A stretch of DNA of 64,000 nt from Rebecca billardiae RCC1528 (taxonomy: Eukaryota > Haptophyta): assembly GCA_965240325.2 (NCBI GenBank), contig OZ251225.1:1364001-1428000 (forward strand). Direction: 5' to 3'. Numbering within the stretch: the stretch's first letter is position 1; every line of letters begins with the position of its first letter. Below are positions 53,808 to 63,452 of the stretch, in pieces. The notes under the pieces are model-generated. The model was not told the DNA's origin and did no database searches. It saw only the letters and a program-made list of their open reading frames with translations. Position numbers and translations under genes: made by a program.

Positions 53808-56711
53808 ATGACGGACCAGCCCACCGTGTGGGGCATCGACCTGGGCAAGGTCGCCCAGCTTCTCGGCTGCACCGAGACCGAGCTCTTCGACTCGCTCGCC
53901 GACGACGGATCGGTCGCTCTTTATCCGCCGAGCGTGCCGCCGCCCGAGCACGAGGAGGCGCCGGGGACGGTCGTGTCGCCGCGGCCGGGGACGCGCGCGA
54001 GGCCGTCGATGCGCCGCTGGCACTCCAGCCTGGCGTACGCGCCGCACGCGCCCGCCGCCTCCGTCTCGCGCGCGCTCATCAGCTGCTCGGCGCGCCCGTC
54101 CGCCCTCGACACGCCGAGGCGGCGCAAGGAGATGCTCTGCGTGGGCGGCCACCCAATCATCGTGCAGCTGCTGCGGCAGCTCGTGGACGCCGGCATCGAG
54201 CACATCGTCTTCGTCGTCGGCGGCCCCGGCGCGTGGGACGTTGCCGAGACCGTGCGGAACGCTCCGGCGGCGCGCTTTGCCAAGGTGGACGTGATCGACC
54301 TCGGCGAGTCGTACGCGGACGGCCACGCGGCCTCGCTGCTGCACGCGCGGGCCAAGCTGGACGACGGGCTGCCGTTCCTGCTCGTCACCTCGGACCACGT
54401 CTTCGAGGCGGCGCTCATCCGCCGCCTCGCGAGCGAGGGGCTGGGCGACATGCCGAGCGGCGAGCGCGAGCGCGCGCGCGTGCTCGTCGAGACGGAGGCG
54501 GACCACGCGCCGGTCTCGCTGCCGCCGACGGCCGTGCGCGTGGAGCTCGCCGAGGGCACCGAGCGGCCGAAGGGCGCCGGCGGCCCCGCCTCCGATGCCG
54601 ACGCCGCCGACGCGGACGACGAGCCGCCCTCCCTCCGCGTGTCGCGCGTCGCGCGCGGGCTGCCCAAGCGGCACCCGCTCGAGGCCGGCCTCTTCGTCCT
54701 CGACTCGGCGGTCTTCGAGCAGCTCGAGCGGCTGGCGCGCGAGCTCGAGGCGGGCGAGCGCTCGTACTACTCGCTCGCGGACGCGCTCGACGAGCTCGCG
54801 CGCGCCGGCCTCGTCGTCGCCAGCCGCACCCTCGGCCAGAGCTGGTGCTCAGTCGAGACGCCGCAGGCTTTGCTCGAGACGCAGCACCAGGCGGAGGAGA
54901 CGGCGCGGAACAAGGACGCGCTGCTCGACTCGGCGGGGCGGATGGACTCGGGCGGCTCGGCGGGGCTGCGCAGGCGCGCGAGCGCCCGCCGCGCCTCCCT
55001 CCCCAGGCAGGCCTCCGAGCTCAAGGTCGACGACCTCGAGGCCGCGCTCCTCGGCGACGCGCTCGCGGACGCGGACGCGCAGGCGGACGGCGCGGCCGAG
55101 CGCTCGGACGGCCGCAAGTTCTGGTGCCTGCCGCAGCTGCCGTCGGGCATCGACGCGATCACGATCGAGGCGGTGACGGTGGAGGACGACGTGGCGTACC
55201 AGGTCGACGCGCACGTCGCGCCCACCCTGCTCGTCGGGCCGGCGCACGCCGTGGGCGCCGAGTTTGCGCCCGCGGGCGAGGAGGCGGAGGAGGCAGCCGC
55301 CGCCGCAGCGGCCGCCGCCGCCGCCGCCGCCGCGCCGATGACGACGCTGACGCCGACGCCGATCGAGCCGGGCCAGCCGGCGCTGATCGTCGAGGTGCTC
55401 GACACGGGCAAGGACGACGGCGAGATCGCCGTCGACGCGTGCCCGCAGGAGGGCGAGGTCACCGTCGTCCTCCCCGCGCTCACGCCCGCGACGCACCTGC
55501 ACGTGACCGTGCAGCGCTCGGTGCCTCTGATTGGCTGGGTGATCCTCTTCGTCGCGCTGGTCGCGTCGTCGGCGCTCGCGATCGTGTACTCGCTGATGGG
55601 CGACTCGGTGCCCGCGATGCTCAAGGTGGCGTGGCGCGTCCAGGCCAACGCGTGCGTCCTCGCCCCCTTCGCGCTCCCGCGCCTCTGGGCGTCGGAGCGC
55701 ATGCGGCGCAGCCTGCTGAGGCGGGAGCACCTGCTCGCGCTGCTCGGCGTCGCCGCGTGCATGTGGGTGCAGCTGGCGAGCTTCTCGACTGCGCTGGCGT
55801 ACACGCAGCCGGCGAGCGCGCTGCTCTTCGCGACGCTCACGCCGCTCCTCCTCCTCGCCGGCCGGCTCATCCGCCGGCTGCACGTGAGCTGGGCCGAGCT
55901 CGGCGGCGCGCTGATCGCCGTCATCGGCGCGGCCATCCTCGCCGTCGCCTCGGGCTCGTCCGCGGACGGCGTCGAGGCTTCGGGCTCGTCGATGCGCTCG
56001 TTCGTGGGCAACCTGATCGCGCTGGCCGGCTCGTTCGCCTCGTGCGGCTACATGGCGGGGTCCAAGCGGCTGCGCCCCGTCTTCGACCCGGAGGTGTTCT
56101 TCTGGCTGCTCTCGGCGCTGCTGTGCATGCTGATGCTGCCGACCGTGAGCGCGGGCCGCGCGGGCACGCCCTCCGCCGCCGCCGCCGCCGCCGACGACGA
56201 CTCGTACTTTGGCTGGCTGCATCTCTCGCACCTGCCCGCCACGCTCGCCATGGCGCTGATCGTCGACATGCTCGGCACCCTCGGCTTCGTCGTCGCGCTC
56301 AAGTACACCACGCCGCTCACCGTGACCGTCGTCATCCTGATGCAGCCGCTCGTCGCGACCGCCGAGGGCCTCGCGCTCGGCCTCGAGCACATGCCCAGCC
56401 TGCTCGCGCTGCTCGGCATGCTCGTCACGGCGGCGGGGACGGCCGTCGTCGTGCTCGGCGCGAGCGCGCCGACCGAGACCACCGTCGACCTCGCGCTCAA
56501 CACCGAGATGCCGATCCCGCCCTCGGCCAGCGCCAGGTCCAGCCGCGGTGTCGGCAGTGCCTTCTCCAAGCAGGCGCTCCTCGCCGAGCGCGTCGCGCGC
56601 AGCTCCGATGGCAGCGCCGACGCAATCGGCGTGGCGCACGCGAACGGTGCGACTGTTGCGAACGGCGCGGCCCACGCGAACGGCGCCGCCACGCACGAGC
56701 ACCAGAAGTAA
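53808..56711 (+). CDS. Nucleotidyltransferase-like domain fused to DMT/EamA transporter
   Basis: 967 residues from the ATG at 53808 (MTDQPTVWGIDLGKVAQLLG), one exon. Residues about 90-360 resemble sugar-phosphate or phosphocholine nucleotidyltransferases: RRRKEMLCVGGHPIIVQLLR, AGIEHIVFVVGGPG, FLLVTSDHVFE with the metal-site Asp, and AGLFVLDSAVF. The usual Gly-rich start loop is degenerate (SCSARPSALD). A linker with poly-Ala follows. Residues about 571-890 hold ten membrane spans in two five-helix halves, the drug/metabolite transporter (EamA) layout, with SALLFATLTPLLLLAGRLIR and the helix-9 motif TPLTVTVVILMQPLVATAEG. A short Ala/Asn-rich tail ends it. In bacteria a DMT choline permease (LicB) and a cytidylyltransferase (LicC) are neighbours in one pathway; this fusion resembles that pairing, but the substrate is unknown. 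Confidence 0.85.
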   Translation: MTDQPTVWGIDLGKVAQLLGCTETELFDSLADDGSVALYPPSVPPPEHEEAPGTVVSPRPGTRARPSMRRWHSSLAYAPHAPAASVSRALISCSARPSALDTPRRRKEMLCVGGHPIIVQLLRQLVDAGIEHIVFVVGGPGAWDVAETVRNAPAARFAKVDVIDLGESYADGHAASLLHARAKLDDGLPFLLVTSDHVFEAALIRRLASEGLGDMPSGERERARVLVETEADHAPVSLPPTAVRVELAEGTERPKGAGGPASDADAADADDEPPSLRVSRVARGLPKRHPLEAGLFVLDSAVFEQLERLARELEAGERSYYSLADALDELARAGLVVASRTLGQSWCSVETPQALLETQHQAEETARNKDALLDSAGRMDSGGSAGLRRRASARRASLPRQASELKVDDLEAALLGDALADADAQADGAAERSDGRKFWCLPQLPSGIDAITIEAVTVEDDVAYQVDAHVAPTLLVGPAHAVGAEFAPAGEEAEEAAAAAAAAAAAAAAPMTTLTPTPIEPGQPALIVEVLDTGKDDGEIAVDACPQEGEVTVVLPALTPATHLHVTVQRSVPLIGWVILFVALVASSALAIVYSLMGDSVPAMLKVAWRVQANACVLAPFALPRLWASERMRRSLLRREHLLALLGVAACMWVQLASFSTALAYTQPASALLFATLTPLLLLAGRLIRRLHVSWAELGGALIAVIGAAILAVASGSSADGVEASGSSMRSFVGNLIALAGSFASCGYMAGSKRLRPVFDPEVFFWLLSALLCMLMLPTVSAGRAGTPSAAAAAADDDSYFGWLHLSHLPATLAMALIVDMLGTLGFVVALKYTTPLTVTVVILMQPLVATAEGLALGLEHMPSLLALLGMLVTAAGTAVVVLGASAPTETTVDLALNTEMPIPPSASARSSRGVGSAFSKQALLAERVARSSDGSADAIGVAHANGATVANGAAHANGAATHEHQK

Positions 56712-56850
56712 GCTCAGCGACGGTCCTAGCGCCGCCCAATAATGATGATGGCCAATTAGTTAGACGATGACTAGTCGGGCCAGACTCGTGGTCGGACTGC
56801 CGCTGGCGCTGATAAGTGATGATGATGACTGATGATGCCGATAAATAAAT

Positions 56851-56911
56851 AAATATATATATATATACTAATATGCATATATATATATATATACGCGTAC
56901 TACCTATATAG

Positions 56912-56980
<69 letters not shown>
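56851..56980. repeat. TA-rich and (GA)n microsatellites
   Basis: Interrupted TA runs at about 56851-56893 are followed by an unbroken (GA)32 at 56916-56980, 140-270 bp after the transporter stop codon. Confidence 0.95.
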
Positions 56981-56984
<4 letters not shown>

Positions 56985-57473
56985 TACTGGCCGGAGGACA
57001 GTCTCGGATGACGCAGCAGTACATAAGCTATCTAGTCATCAGCTTGACATGACCGACGATGACGTACGCGCTGCGTTTTTTGTCGGGCCTGGGCCGCAAC
57101 CCGCGAACAATTCACGCTTTTTTTCGCGATGCCCGCGGTTCTGCCTTCCCATTGGTCGGTCGATGGATCATCTCAACTTCTCCCGGGACAAAGTGAGACA
57201 TATTATCTCAATAGCATCTTTATGAATCTTTGGAATCAAAGTTGAAAGAGCCAATCGTCATCCCGAAAGGCACGATGATGCCGATTCGGCCTAGCTGCAA
57301 TCTTGTTAGCATCTCGGCCACTGTTCGCTGGATTTGTGCGGGTTTCTCAGCGGTCGAAGGGGTCTCAAGCAAAGTTGAAGGCTTGCGGGAGCGGAAAACT
57401 AGGAGACCGCGGCGAAGTGGCGACAGCTTGCGAAGGGCGTCCACGATGGGCCATACGGCTTACTGTGCAAGGC

Positions 57474-57600
57474 AACTCGTGCGGGATCGGGCGCGTACGG
57501 CGACGTTTGCATGGTCGTCAATGCGCAGGGTGGGCGGCCTGCGGTGAAACTCACACGACGCCCGACCGCTGGCAACCACACCGCCGTCAGGCCGAGCTTG
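57474..57600 (+). pseudogene. Protein-kinase N-lobe fragment, copy 1
   Basis: The frame reads GSGAYGDVCMVVNAQGGRPA then VKLTRR: a glycine-rich loop G-x-G-x-Y-G-x-V and a strand-3 Lys context as in eukaryotic protein kinases (usually VAIK). The remaining kinase domain is absent; the frame stops by 57705. It is read as a truncated pseudogene or exon debris related to the copy at 59560-59712. Confidence 0.4.
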
Positions 57601-58439
57601 GCCGCACCCCGCGTGCGGCGTGGACCGGCCGCCGAGTGGCTTGCGGCCCGCTCAGCACGTACGTCGTCTCACGCATCGGGCCGAAGCAGAAGCGGCGGTA
57701 CATGAAGCTGGCAGACTCGGTCATGGAGTGCTTGTCGGTGCCGTCGAACGTCCACCCACCGACGTCCGTGCCGATGCCAAACTCCTTCTGCTGGCATCCG
57801 AGGCACTCGATGATCACGCCCTTCGCCTTCGGCTTGTGGAGGCGTCCACGGCGTACCCGTATTGATTGGGACAGGCGATGCGCGAGGACAGCTGAGGGCA
57901 AGCCAGCCCGCGCGGTCCGAGCGTGCGCAGCGCGCGCCGCTGGGCTTGCGTGGCGGCAACAGGCTCCGTTGTGCGGCAGACGGTCGAGTCCGGGGCGCAC
58001 ACGTGCTGACGCAGTCGCCTACGCAACTGGCTTCGGCTGCCGTGCCTTCGCGGTCGTGCACCAAGCCTGCGTCGCCGCGCGCCGACGCGCCGCCGGCGCG
58101 GCGGAGTGCGGGACGCGGTGCCGCCGCCAGTCAGTCGTCCGGCTGACGAGTCCGCGTCGTTCAGTCACACACGGACGACGGCTGCCGCGTAATGACCGGG
58201 CTGGCCCGCGGCCGCCCACCCAGCCAGTCCCAGGGTGTCCGGAGTCGTGACCGTTGGCAACGGTCACGACAGTGCTCAGGCCTCCTCCGAGAAGTTCGGC
58301 GCGTCGGGCTCGATCGTCATGCCGGCTGTCATGCCGCGCGCGCTAAATATTATCGTCGTCGATCGATTAATAATCTAAACGGGCGCCGTCGCCATTGCAA
58401 ACTTATTCAAAACTTAAACTACGTCCGTACCGTCGGCTA

Positions 58440-58860
58440 GTACCGCTCAGATACTGCTCCAGCAGTCAGACTGTCAGTCCGACGGTCACTCCGGGACCGC
58501 CGGACTCAGACTCAGTGCGTGACTTGTACTCTCCGGACCGGCACGGATGACCGCACGGTCCGACAGACGAGTCGGATCGACGGAGACAGGAGAGCCAGAC
58601 TGAGACACGCGTCAGTTCGATAACGTGAGACAGTCATAGCACCGTACTCCGTAGTAGCCGACGAGGGCTCGGACAGTCGGACTCGACGTGTCAGTCCGTC
58701 AGACCGTCCGCCGTACGCGTCAGTGACGAGACAGCGGCGCCAGTCGGTCGCCAGTCGAGTGCGGCACCGGGGCGGGAGCCGGAGCCGCTGTCCGAGTGGC
58801 ACGCGGGTCCGAGCAGTTACACCGTGACGCCCGGCCTAAGTCGGTCCGCGCAAGACAGAA
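58440..58860. repeat. Cryptically simple CAGTC/GTCCG-rich stretch
   Basis: Short words CAGTC, GACTG, GTCCG and GGACT recur at high density in both orientations without a clean period. It is probably slippage-derived simple sequence. No ORF of interest. Confidence 0.45.
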
Positions 58861-59559
58861 GTCGTGAGAAGACGCCGGCGGATCTGATCTGACTTACTGA
58901 GACTGAGCAGATGGCATCATATTCATATATAGCAGCATGCTGATCATATAAGTATATAGATAGCATCAGCCGTACCGCAGCAGTAAGGCTGATGTAGGCC
59001 GCCTGCGCGGCCCTGAGCGGGAGCCTGATGCCAGCTGACTCCTGTCTGAGGCGCGCCCGGCGCTGCCGCGCCCGGCACCCGGCTCCGGCGCGGCCGGTGC
59101 AGGTCAGCCGTCACTCGTCAGGGTGTCAGCGGTCAGGACCGCGTCCGGCGTCCAAAATCTACGAGTCTGTCCGCGGTCTCGGCGCCCGGGTCCGGACCTT
59201 GAAGTCACTCAGCTGCGTCCGATGCCGCCATCCACAGAGGTAGGTATACAAAGTCCGTCTCCACGATCGTCAGAGTCACGCCGCCTCCTGACTAAGGCCG
59301 CCGGGCGCGCGCGCGTCGCGCCCCGGCCGTGAGGTGATCGTGAAGAACTGCGCGCGCGTACGGCGCGCGCGCGTGCCGCGAGGGCTGAATTGGAATGGAA
59401 CCCTGCTGTGCCAGGATATGCCCATCGCCCTCTGTCCTCGGGCGTCGCCCGTCCCAATGAATACTGGTACGCAGTGGACACCTCCACCCGCAGGCGTACA
59501 AGCGAACGGCGGCGGGCGACGAGGGGCACTGTGATGTGCGTGCTGCATCCAGGCAGCGC

Positions 59560-59712
59560 GCCGGACGCGTACCTGAGCTTCCTGAGAAGCTGGGCCTTGC
59601 ATCGGGCTGTGCTGTTCTCGGCGGACGCGCGTCGTGTGAGCTTCACCATAGCCAGCCCACCCTGGGTGTCGACGACCTTGTAAACATCGCCATGCGTGCT
59701 CGTCATCGTACC
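59560..59712 (-). pseudogene. Protein-kinase N-lobe fragment, copy 2
   Basis: The frame reads HGDVYKVVDTQGGLAMVKLT, then RRASAENSTARCKAQLLRKL, matching the loop, strand-3 Lys and start of the C-helix of a protein kinase. The first Gly of the loop is lost (TSTHGDVY). The reading then passes into sequence without kinase motifs. No HRD or DFG motif is found nearby. Confidence 0.45.
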
Positions 59713-59914
59713 GCATAACGGTTCAGCCTCTCCGTAAGCCGCAGATGGGACATCCATCTGCTCGACTCCTCGCTGGGGAGCCTCGGGTCGCGCGCCGAAT
59801 TCACCGACTTGCGCGACCTCAGCAGCCGGCCGAGCGGCGCCCAGCCGCGCATGCTTGCCCCCTCAGCACGGCGCGGCGCGGCGTGCACTCGGGCCAACGG
59901 GTGCCGCACGACAT

Positions 59915-60301
59915 TTAGATAAAGAGCTTCTGCTCCTGCACTCGCAGGTTCCATAGCACGAGCGCGCCCAAGGCGAAGAGGAAGGCGTCGACGGGTGCGG
60001 GCAGCGCGTGTTCGTCGTGCTCCCCCGAGGAGCGCGCCGAGGGCAACGCCACGTGCGCGGCGCCGGCGACGCCGGGCAGCGTGCTCATGGTGTCGTTGAG
60101 GAATTCCGAGATTCCTCTCCCAGACGCGGCGGCGGCGGTGAGGCCGCGCCGCCCTGCTTGGAAGGAGCTCCGACTCCCAAGAGGGCCTTCGGCTGCAAAG
60201 CTGATTCTCTTCCGATCTCCTAGCCGATCTTCGTTTAGTCTATTGGTCCGACGAAGCACAGAAAATGTTTTTTTGGGGGCCTCGGCGTGCCGATCTCGCA
60301 C
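59915..60301 (-). CDS. Possible tail-anchored membrane protein, 3' part
   Basis: The frame is open over 128 codons, but its first codon is GTG; the only internal ATG (60088) would give 57 residues. The C-terminus has one hydrophobic segment (APVDAFLFALGALVLWNLRV) followed by a six-residue polar end, as in tail-anchored proteins. Upstream residues are basic and polar (GRGISEFLNDTMS). It is either a small protein or the last exon of a longer gene. No family is recognised. Confidence 0.35.
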   Translation of the reverse strand: MRDRHAEAPKKTFSVLRRTNRLNEDRLGDRKRISFAAEGPLGSRSSFQAGRRGLTAAAASGRGISEFLNDTMSTLPGVAGAAHVALPSARSSGEHDEHALPAPVDAFLFALGALVLWNLRVQEQKLFI

Positions 60302-60681
60302 GTTAGTTTGGCAAGCGGTACAGAAACGCTGCGATCATGATGCCTGAGCCGAACATGAGTCTCAACACGGTACAGTAATCGGGCCATATGCCCGGGCGGT
60401 CTCCCCAGCTGGCCCGGCGGCAGCAGAGTCCGCGAACTAGCGCGCTGCGCATGCTGATGCGCACGCATCTGATATGAGATGGCGCAGCATGCATACGATG
60501 ACCATCACTGCGCTGCCAAAGTTAATCAGTCGCGCAATAATGTACTGTAGTATAGTAGCGTAGTAGTGCGTACGCCATTCATCTGACATCTACTATCTAG
60601 CACGGCGGCCTATCAGGTCAGCATCCGACATCTGGCGCGGCGGCCTACAGTATCAGGTCAGTGCTACCGCGAGCCAAAAGC

Positions 60682-60683
<2 letters not shown>

Positions 60684-60760
<77 letters not shown>
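60684..60760. repeat. (GA)n microsatellite
   Basis: About 38 GA dinucleotides without interruption. Confidence 0.98.
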
Positions 60761-60761
<1 letters not shown>

Positions 60762-60937
60762 ATACCGTAAGTCGTCGTAGTATGGGGGTACGTAAATACT
60801 GCTGCTACGATGACGCCAGTAGTCTCAGTGGCAGCATTATCGTCACTGATGCTCAGTGCACGTGTAATCGTAGTATTAGTAAACGAACGCGTAATATAGC
60901 GTCGCTATGACTGAATCCACCGTCGTGACAATATGGG

Positions 60938-61065
<128 letters not shown>

Positions 61066-61124
61066 CGTGCCCACCACGTCATCATGACTCATCAGTAGAC
61101 AGCCTGTCGTTAGCAGTGCAGTTT

Positions 61125-61190
61125 CGTCGTCGTCAGCATCATCATCATCATCATCATCATCATCGTCGTCGTCGTCATCATCATCATCGC
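61125..61190. repeat. CAT/CGT triplet array
   Basis: Blocks of (CAT)n and (CGT)n alternate: GTCGTC, then nine CAT, four CGT and four CAT. On the minus strand it would encode poly-Asp, but lies between genes. Confidence 0.95.
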
Positions 61191-61335
61191 GCCATACCAC
61201 GTACGTAGAATACTCCGACGCTAGTACTCCCTCGCGGGCCAACGCAGCACCGGCAGCGCGCTGCCGCCCGACGAGTCAGCTTACCGACTATGCGCATACC
61301 CCCATGATATGTAGCTGCCTCGACATCCGACCCAC

Positions 61336-62706
61336 CTATCGCTTGGAGCACGGGTAGAGCAGGGGAGGCGCATCCACGCCGTCGTCCGTGATCGTCACGC
61401 AGCTGAAGAGCGTCAGCATGTAGAGCGACAGGAGCATGCCGGCGCCCAGGCCAGACAGGGTGATGCACATCAGCTTGAACGTGAGGCTTGTGCGAGGCCA
61501 GAGCCGGACGCAGCTCGTCGCTGGGTCACGACGCAGCGAGCGCACGCAGATGGCGACAGTGGCGATGTCGCTCAGCAGGCCCTCAAATGCGTACGAGATG
61601 GCCATCGACGCGAGGATCCGGCGCGTGGGCAGCGGATGTGGTCCGTCCAGGTTGATGTTGAAGAGAATCGGGATCAGGTAGCCGATGATCACGGTGAATT
61701 GCTCCTGAACCATCGTGATCGGGATCATGCTGCTGTGCAGCACGGCCGTGACGAGCTGCTCGTGACTCGGGGCCGTGGTTGGCTCGGCGAATCCCAGCCG
61801 CTCCCGAATGGTGCGCACGTTGCCTCGCTCTTCGGCCGCGGTGCGCACAAACTTGAGGAAGAGGATGGCGGGTGTCGTGTTGTGCGCGAGCAGGTGCATC
61901 TGCACCACCTCCTGCGCGAGCAGGAAGCACTCTGTGACGAGCTGGAGTGGGATGCTCTGTATTTGGCTCTGCATGAACCGGCTCGTCGCGCCGTTGAAGA
62001 ACTGCACAGCTACCAGCGGTGCGGCCGAGTCGAGCACGTCCATCTCGCCGCGCTCGGACGCGACCCGCCGGCCCAGCTGCCTCAGGACAACCTGGAAGAG
62101 CAGCGAGTATAGCGGGAGGGCGACCACCCGGATGATTGTCTTGGCGACGTCACTGAGCGAGCTGAAGTACAGGATCAGCGTGCGTGCACCGAGGAGGCAG
62201 CCCCCCACGAGGACGGGGATGGCGATCGCGTACTGCGTGGAGGTCCTGCGCGACTTGCCCGCCGCGCGCAGCTGGCGGTATGAGCAGAGCGCGACGGCCA
62301 CGGGGGGATAGACGTACATGAACGACACGTACTCGAGCGCCGTGAGCTGGGCCTTGTGTCGCTGATCCGTCCAGAACGTGTACCACATCGCCGCGTACAG
62401 GCCAGCGACGACGAGTGCGTCGCGCACATGGACCAGCCACCGCTGACGGCCGGCAAGGAACGCCACAGTGGATGCGGCGGGGACGAGCCAGCCCATGAGC
62501 GCTGCGACCAGCATGGCCGTGACGAACGCGTAGTACGAGGTTGCTGGAATGTCAGCAGCCTGGCTGTCGCCCACATCCGCCGCGATGGCCGTCATTCGGG
62601 CGTGCTCCCCAGCACGCGCGTGGACGTGCAGCGCGTAAGTCCACCAGATGTTGCGCCCGATCAGCGCAACCAGGAGCGACAGCGCCACCGTGGCGAGCTC
62701 GAGCAT
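61336..62706 (-). CDS. Multi-span membrane protein of unknown family
   Basis: 456 residues from the ATG at 62706. The frame continues to another ATG at 63006, but the extra 100 residues are low-complexity and a TATA-like box lies between the two. About nine hydrophobic spans are visible, for example TVALSLLVALIGRNIWW, YYAFVTAMLVAALMGWLVP, YAIAIPVLVGGCLLGARTL and LMCITLSGLGAGMLLSLYML. A polar central section (LVTECFLLAQEVVQMHLLAH) and FTVIIGYLIPILFNINLDGP are distinctive, but I cannot assign them to a known transporter or receptor family. It is a single exon. Codon use matches the host. Confidence 0.7.
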   Translation of the reverse strand: MLELATVALSLLVALIGRNIWWTYALHVHARAGEHARMTAIAADVGDSQAADIPATSYYAFVTAMLVAALMGWLVPAASTVAFLAGRQRWLVHVRDALVVAGLYAAMWYTFWTDQRHKAQLTALEYVSFMYVYPPVAVALCSYRQLRAAGKSRRTSTQYAIAIPVLVGGCLLGARTLILYFSSLSDVAKTIIRVVALPLYSLLFQVVLRQLGRRVASERGEMDVLDSAAPLVAVQFFNGATSRFMQSQIQSIPLQLVTECFLLAQEVVQMHLLAHNTTPAILFLKFVRTAAEERGNVRTIRERLGFAEPTTAPSHEQLVTAVLHSSMIPITMVQEQFTVIIGYLIPILFNINLDGPHPLPTRRILASMAISYAFEGLLSDIATVAICVRSLRRDPATSCVRLWPRTSLTFKLMCITLSGLGAGMLLSLYMLTLFSCVTITDDGVDAPPLLYPCSKR

Positions 62707-63452
62707 CTTGACCTCGAGAACAAACCACCACACTGCATTATATACCCCTCGTCCACCGCCCCTATGCCCGGCGAGGCAAGCGCTTCCCTCGCCTCCTTCT
62801 CGGTCCGCGCCTGCGTCCTGCTTCTCTGACGTGATGGCCTGCGCACCGCGCACCGCTGCGTCACGCCCCACAGCGTCTCCGGGGTGGACTGCCGTGCGCG
62901 TCTTTGACCATGCAATCTCATCCGACGGCTGGTGTGCCCCAGCTGCCGCATCGTGAGCGCCGTCGCGTGCAGGCGCCGCCGCCACCACCGTGATCCATGT
63001 GAACATCGCGGCCTCCGTTGATGTCGGCGAGCGATCGGACGGCCTTGAGCAACGATTGGTGCAGTTCGCGCCTCGGCCGGAGCACGAGATCCCTGGTCCG
63101 GAAGTTGAAGGACCCGGACGATGAAGACTGGCGGATGACCGTTAATTTCGAATTCGACAATCGACAGGCAGACCTGGGTGATCCAGACAGGTCACTGCAC
63201 AAGTCTAGTCGTAGTAGTTGCAGTTGCAGGCGTGCATGCCCTCTGGTTCAATGACTGCGTTGCTAGTGTCACGCGTGGACAAATAAGGTCGTTCATCTGC
63301 TCACCAGCATCATCCTGAGAGCTGGTCCAACGGCGTGTGACCGACGGTGATGGTCTCAGCGTCGCCGGTTCGTCGGCTGCCAATCGCCGTGCCGCCTACG
63401 CCGTGCGCGGGTTGACCGGCGGGCAGATCGCCCAAGGCTCCGTGCGGGCCGC
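62707..63452. other. Intergenic / 5' region of membrane protein gene
   Basis: Holds the promoter of the multi-span protein and the 3' flank of the next minus-strand gene. The in-frame extension to the ATG at 63006 remains possible coding. Nothing else is recognised. Confidence 0.5.
62738..62744 (-). promoter_or_regulatory. TATA-like box
   Basis: TATATAA on the minus strand lies 32 nt upstream of the ATG at 62706 in otherwise GC-rich DNA. It supports 62706 as the start, with a very short leader. Confidence 0.45.

Larger units (their letters stand above)
56981..59914. other. 2.9-kb region of decayed duplicated sequence
   Basis: No intact gene. Two inverted relatives carry the same series: a kinase-like fragment (57474-57600 on plus; 59560-59712 on minus), then a stretch containing GTCCCAAT-AATAC-GGTACG (57850-57895 and about 59425-59490). 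A minus-strand frame at 57640-57850 reads protein-like (GVIIECLGCQQKEFGIGTDV) but is unassigned. Between the copies lies a CAGTC-rich stretch (58440-58860). Confidence 0.5.
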
